A DNA stretch of 7,316 nucleotides from Candidatus Bipolaricaulota bacterium. GTDB lineage: Bacteria; Bipolaricaulota; Bipolaricaulia; RBG-16-55-9. The notes under the pieces were generated by a model. The model was not told the origin of the DNA. It saw only the letters and a program-made list of their open reading frames with translations, and searched no databases. The stretch is taken from assembly GCA_015487455.1 (NCBI GenBank), contig WFPR01000115.1, forward strand, positions 1 to 7,316, given 5' to 3'. Below, in pieces: positions 5,271 to 7,316 of the stretch (positions are counted from its first letter, which is position 1; every line of letters starts with the position of its first letter). Position numbers and translations under genes: made by a program.

Positions 5271-6241
5271 TCCCGCTCCTCCTCGTACTCCCGCACGTCG
5301 AAGGCGTCCCGCAGGGCGTCGCCCAGGAAGTTGATGCTGAGCACCGTCAGCATGATCGCCAGCCCCGGGAAGACGCCGAGCCACCAGGCCCGCGAGATGA
5401 ACGTCCGCGCGTCGCCCAGGATCAGGCCCCAAGTCGGGGTCGTAGGCTTGACCCCCAGCCCCAGGAACGAGAGCCCGGCCTCGGCCAGGATCGCGTACGA
5501 GACGCTCACGGTCGCCTGCACCAGGAGGGGGGCCAGGGCGTTTGGCAGCACGTGGCGCCACAGGATCCGCCCGTCGGAGGCGCCCACCGCCCTGGCGGCC
5601 GCGACGTACTCCTCCTCGCGGATGGCCAGCACCATCCCGCGGGCGATCCGGGCGAAGTCGTCCACAAACGCGAGCGAGATGGCCACGATCACGTTCTCCA
5701 GCCCCGTCCCGAAGACGGCCACCAGGTACACCGCGATGAGGAAGTTGGGGAAGGCCCACTGAAGGTCGATGTAGCGCATGATGAGGTGGTCGAGCCAGCC
5801 GCCGTAGTAGCCCGCGACCAGCCCCAGCGCCACCCCGACGACGAGGGCGAGCAGCACCGTGACGACGCCCACAAAGAGCGAGATCCGCGCCCCGTAGACG
5901 ATGCGACTGAAGAGATCCCGGCCCAGATCGTCGGTGCCCAACGGGTGTTGGGCCGAGGGGGGCTGGAGCATCTCGAAGTCCTGCGCTTTGGGATCGTAGG
6001 GGGCCACCCAGGGCGCGAAGATCGCGGCCACGGTGAAGAGCCCCAGCACCACCAACCCGAAGAGGGCCTTCTTGTCGCGCCGGAGGACCCGCCACCCCCG
6101 CTTCCCCCACGTCGGCGCGGCCGCCACCGGCGCCGACGCGGCGGGGGCGGGGGCGGTGGCGGGGCCCTCCTCCCGGTCCCGGGCGCTCGCGGCCGCGGCC
6201 CCCGCCGTCGCGGGGGCCCGTCCCTCCGGTCGAGGCTGCAT
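5267..6241 (-). CDS. Peptide/opine ABC transporter permease, DppC/OppC type
   Basis: This is the second inner-membrane permease of a peptide/nickel-class ABC importer, forming the channel with the DppB-type partner encoded upstream. At 324 residues it is longer than usual because of a disordered Ala/Pro-rich N-terminal tail of about 44 residues. The typical DppC start follows (WGKRGWRVLRRDKKALFG, first membrane helix about 59-77), then the hallmark HPLGTDDLGRD at 99-109 in the external loop. Further membrane helices follow, and the ATPase-contacting EAA loop begins at EYVAAARAVGASDG (about 211-224) and continues to HVLPN. The ATG at 6241 has AGGAGGG nine bases before it, supporting the long N-terminus. 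It lies 49 nt after the DppB-type gene and overlaps DUF1028 by 4 nt. The usual ATPase genes do not follow; a hydrolase gene takes that place. Confidence 0.95.
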   Translation of the reverse strand: MQPRPEGRAPATAGAAAASARDREEGPATAPAPAASAPVAAAPTWGKRGWRVLRRDKKALFGLVVLGLFTVAAIFAPWVAPYDPKAQDFEMLQPPSAQHPLGTDDLGRDLFSRIVYGARISLFVGVVTVLLALVVGVALGLVAGYYGGWLDHLIMRYIDLQWAFPNFLIAVYLVAVFGTGLENVIVAISLAFVDDFARIARGMVLAIREEEYVAAARAVGASDGRILWRHVLPNALAPLLVQATVSVSYAILAEAGLSFLGLGVKPTTPTWGLILGDARTFISRAWWLGVFPGLAIMLTVLSINFLGDALRDAFDVREYEEERE

Positions 6242-6290
6242 TCGCGTCCGCCCTCCTAGATAGATCCTCCCTCAGCGTCGGTCAACGGCG

Positions 6291-7241
6291 TCAGCCCTCG
6301 TAGCGGATCCTCGGGTTGATCACGGTGTAGAGCACGTCGACGAGCAGGTTGGTGAAGACGAAGACGGCCGAGATGACCAGGATGGCCCCCTGGACGACGG
6401 GGTAGTCCCGGTTGAGGATCCCCTGGATGAGCACCCGCCCCAGCCCCTTGATGGCGAAGACGTTCTCCACGATGACGGCGCCGCTCATCAGCAGCGCGAA
6501 GGCGATCCCCATCACCGTGACGACGGGGATGAGCGCGTTGCGGAACGCGTGCTTGACGATCACGACGCGCTCGGGCAGCCCCTTGGCCCGCGCCACCTGG
6601 ACGTAGTCGAAGCGGAGCACCTCGAGCATCGAGGAGCGGATCATGCGCGCCAGGATCGCTGAAAAGGCCGTCCCGGTGGCGATCGCGGGCAGGATCAGGT
6701 GGGAGAGCCACGGCCAGAAGCCCTTGGAGAGGGGCACGTACCCGATGGCCGGGAGCCACCCCAGCTGGACGGCGAAGACCAGGATGAGCAGGATCGCCAG
6801 CCAGAAGTCGGGCATGCTCAGCCCCAAAAACGCCAAGACGGTGAAGGTGTGGTCCCACACCGACCCCCGCTTGACGGCCGAGAGGATCCCCGCCGGGACG
6901 GCCAACAGCAGCGCGATCAGGAACGCCAAGCTGGCCAGCGCGAGCGTCCTCGGGATGGCCTCCCTCAGGATGCGGCTCACGGCCACGCGGCTCCCGTAGA
7001 TCGAGTGGCCCAGGTCGCCCTGGAGGAGGCGCCCCAGCCAGAGCCCGTACTGCACGTACACGGGGCGGTCGAGCCCCAAACTCCGGCGCAGCGCCTCGGC
7101 CGCCTGGGGGTCGCCCACGTCGAAGAGCATCGCCCGCAGGGGGTCGCCGGGGACCGCCCGCAGCATGAAGAACACCAGCGTGGCCACCGCCCACATCACG
7201 ATCAGGGCGTGCACCACGCGCGCGAGGAGGTAGCGCGTCAT
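6291..7241 (-). CDS. Peptide/opine ABC transporter permease, DppB/OppB type
   Basis: This is the first permease subunit of a peptide/nickel-class ABC importer. The 316-residue length is typical. The N-terminus MTRYLLARVVHALIVMWAVATLVFFMLRAVPGDP is the classic DppB opening: a first helix ending in a conserved PGDP. After it come LGLDRPVYVQYGLWLGRLLQGDLGHS and several membrane helices. The EAA loop begins at DYVQVARAKGLPERVVIVKHAFRNALIPVVT (from about 212), which docks the cytoplasmic ATPase. The C-terminus ends DVLYTVINPRIRYEG, as expected. The ATG at 7241 has AAGGGG only two bases upstream, unusually close, but no other start fits the conserved N-terminus. It is the first gene of the visible operon. 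The solute-binding protein is probably encoded upstream beyond 7316. Substrate class (dipeptide, oligopeptide, glutathione, opine) cannot be told from the permease alone. Confidence 0.95.
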   Translation of the reverse strand: MTRYLLARVVHALIVMWAVATLVFFMLRAVPGDPLRAMLFDVGDPQAAEALRRSLGLDRPVYVQYGLWLGRLLQGDLGHSIYGSRVAVSRILREAIPRTLALASLAFLIALLLAVPAGILSAVKRGSVWDHTFTVLAFLGLSMPDFWLAILLILVFAVQLGWLPAIGYVPLSKGFWPWLSHLILPAIATGTAFSAILARMIRSSMLEVLRFDYVQVARAKGLPERVVIVKHAFRNALIPVVTVMGIAFALLMSGAVIVENVFAIKGLGRVLIQGILNRDYPVVQGAILVISAVFVFTNLLVDVLYTVINPRIRYEG

Positions 7242-7272
7242 CGCCCCTTAAAGTCTACAAGAGCGCAAGGAC

Positions 7273-7316
7273 GGGGGGAGGAAGGCCAAGCGCTCGTCGC
7301 CCGCCTTCCTCCCCCC
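7273..7316 (-). repeat. Perfect 14-bp inverted repeat upstream of the permease genes
   Basis: The arms 7273-7286 and 7303-7316 are exact reverse complements over 14 bases (a G6-AGGAAGGC arm and its complement) around a 16-base loop. The right arm runs to the window edge, so the stem may be longer. It lies 31 bases before the DppB-type start. In the leftward transcript it would form a very stable hairpin, but the sequence after it has no U-run. It could be a terminator or attenuator of an upstream gene, or a stem that stabilises a more abundant upstream mRNA, as seen between binding-protein and permease genes of other ABC operons. Confidence 0.6.

Noticed and set aside
3534..5762. 742-codon open frame on the plus strand antisense to the GGT-like, DUF1028 and DppC genes
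   Set aside because: The peptide is Arg/Pro/His-rich low-information sequence without domains. The opposite strand encodes three clearly conserved proteins. Long antisense frames are expected in GC-rich genes.
5271..6110. N-terminal extension of DUF1028 to a start at 6110
   Set aside because: This part is an out-of-frame shadow of the DppC-type gene. The family N-terminus MTFSIV and a ribosome site place the start at 5270.
1..7316. CRISPR array, tRNA, rRNA, insertion sequence or attachment site
   Set aside because: No regularly spaced direct repeats, no tRNA-like cloverleaf with TTCGA-type arm, no transposase-like protein and no target-site duplications were seen on reading both strands.

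Overview
This window is GC-rich and densely coding. Intergenic gaps are short, third positions are mostly C or G, and the only visibly AT-richer stretch is the leader around 130-300. The style suggests a high-GC, possibly thermophilic bacterium such as a member of Chloroflexota, Bipolaricaulota, Deinococcota or a high-GC Firmicute. No rRNA, tRNA or taxon-specific marker lies in the window, so the lineage is a guess.

Layout. At the left edge a leftward gene probably starts at 87 and runs off the window; only its signal-peptide-like N-terminus is seen. A noncoding leader (88-315) with several possible RNA hairpins separates it from a rightward gene (316-2153). That gene encodes an exported protein with a signal peptide, a helical domain, a coiled coil and a C-terminal transmembrane helix. 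I do not recognise its family. A one-base frameshift near 967-985 interrupts it. It overlaps convergently, by 72 bp, the last gene of a leftward operon.

The leftward operon fills the rest of the window. In transcription order it is: DppB/OppB-type permease (7241-6291), DppC/OppC-type permease (6241-5267), DUF1028 predicted Ntn-hydrolase (5270-4596), gamma-glutamyltransferase-like Ntn-hydrolase (probable TTG start at 4520, ends 2919), and TauE/SafE (TSUP) membrane transporter (2909-2082). Spacings are 49 nt, a 4-nt ATGA overlap, 75 nt and 9 nt, so one transcript is likely. A perfect 14-bp inverted repeat lies just upstream of the first permease at the window edge. The solute-binding protein and the ATPases of the transporter are not in the window.

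Working model (inference): the ABC permeases import a peptide or an N-acyl/gamma-glutamyl amide compound. Two unrelated self-processing amidase families hydrolyse it in the cytoplasm, and the TSUP protein exports a small anion, possibly a sulfur-containing or organic acid product. A glutathione-like or other sulfur-containing amide would fit. However, the GGT-like enzyme lacks several residues that classical GGT uses for gamma-glutamyl binding, so the substrate is open.
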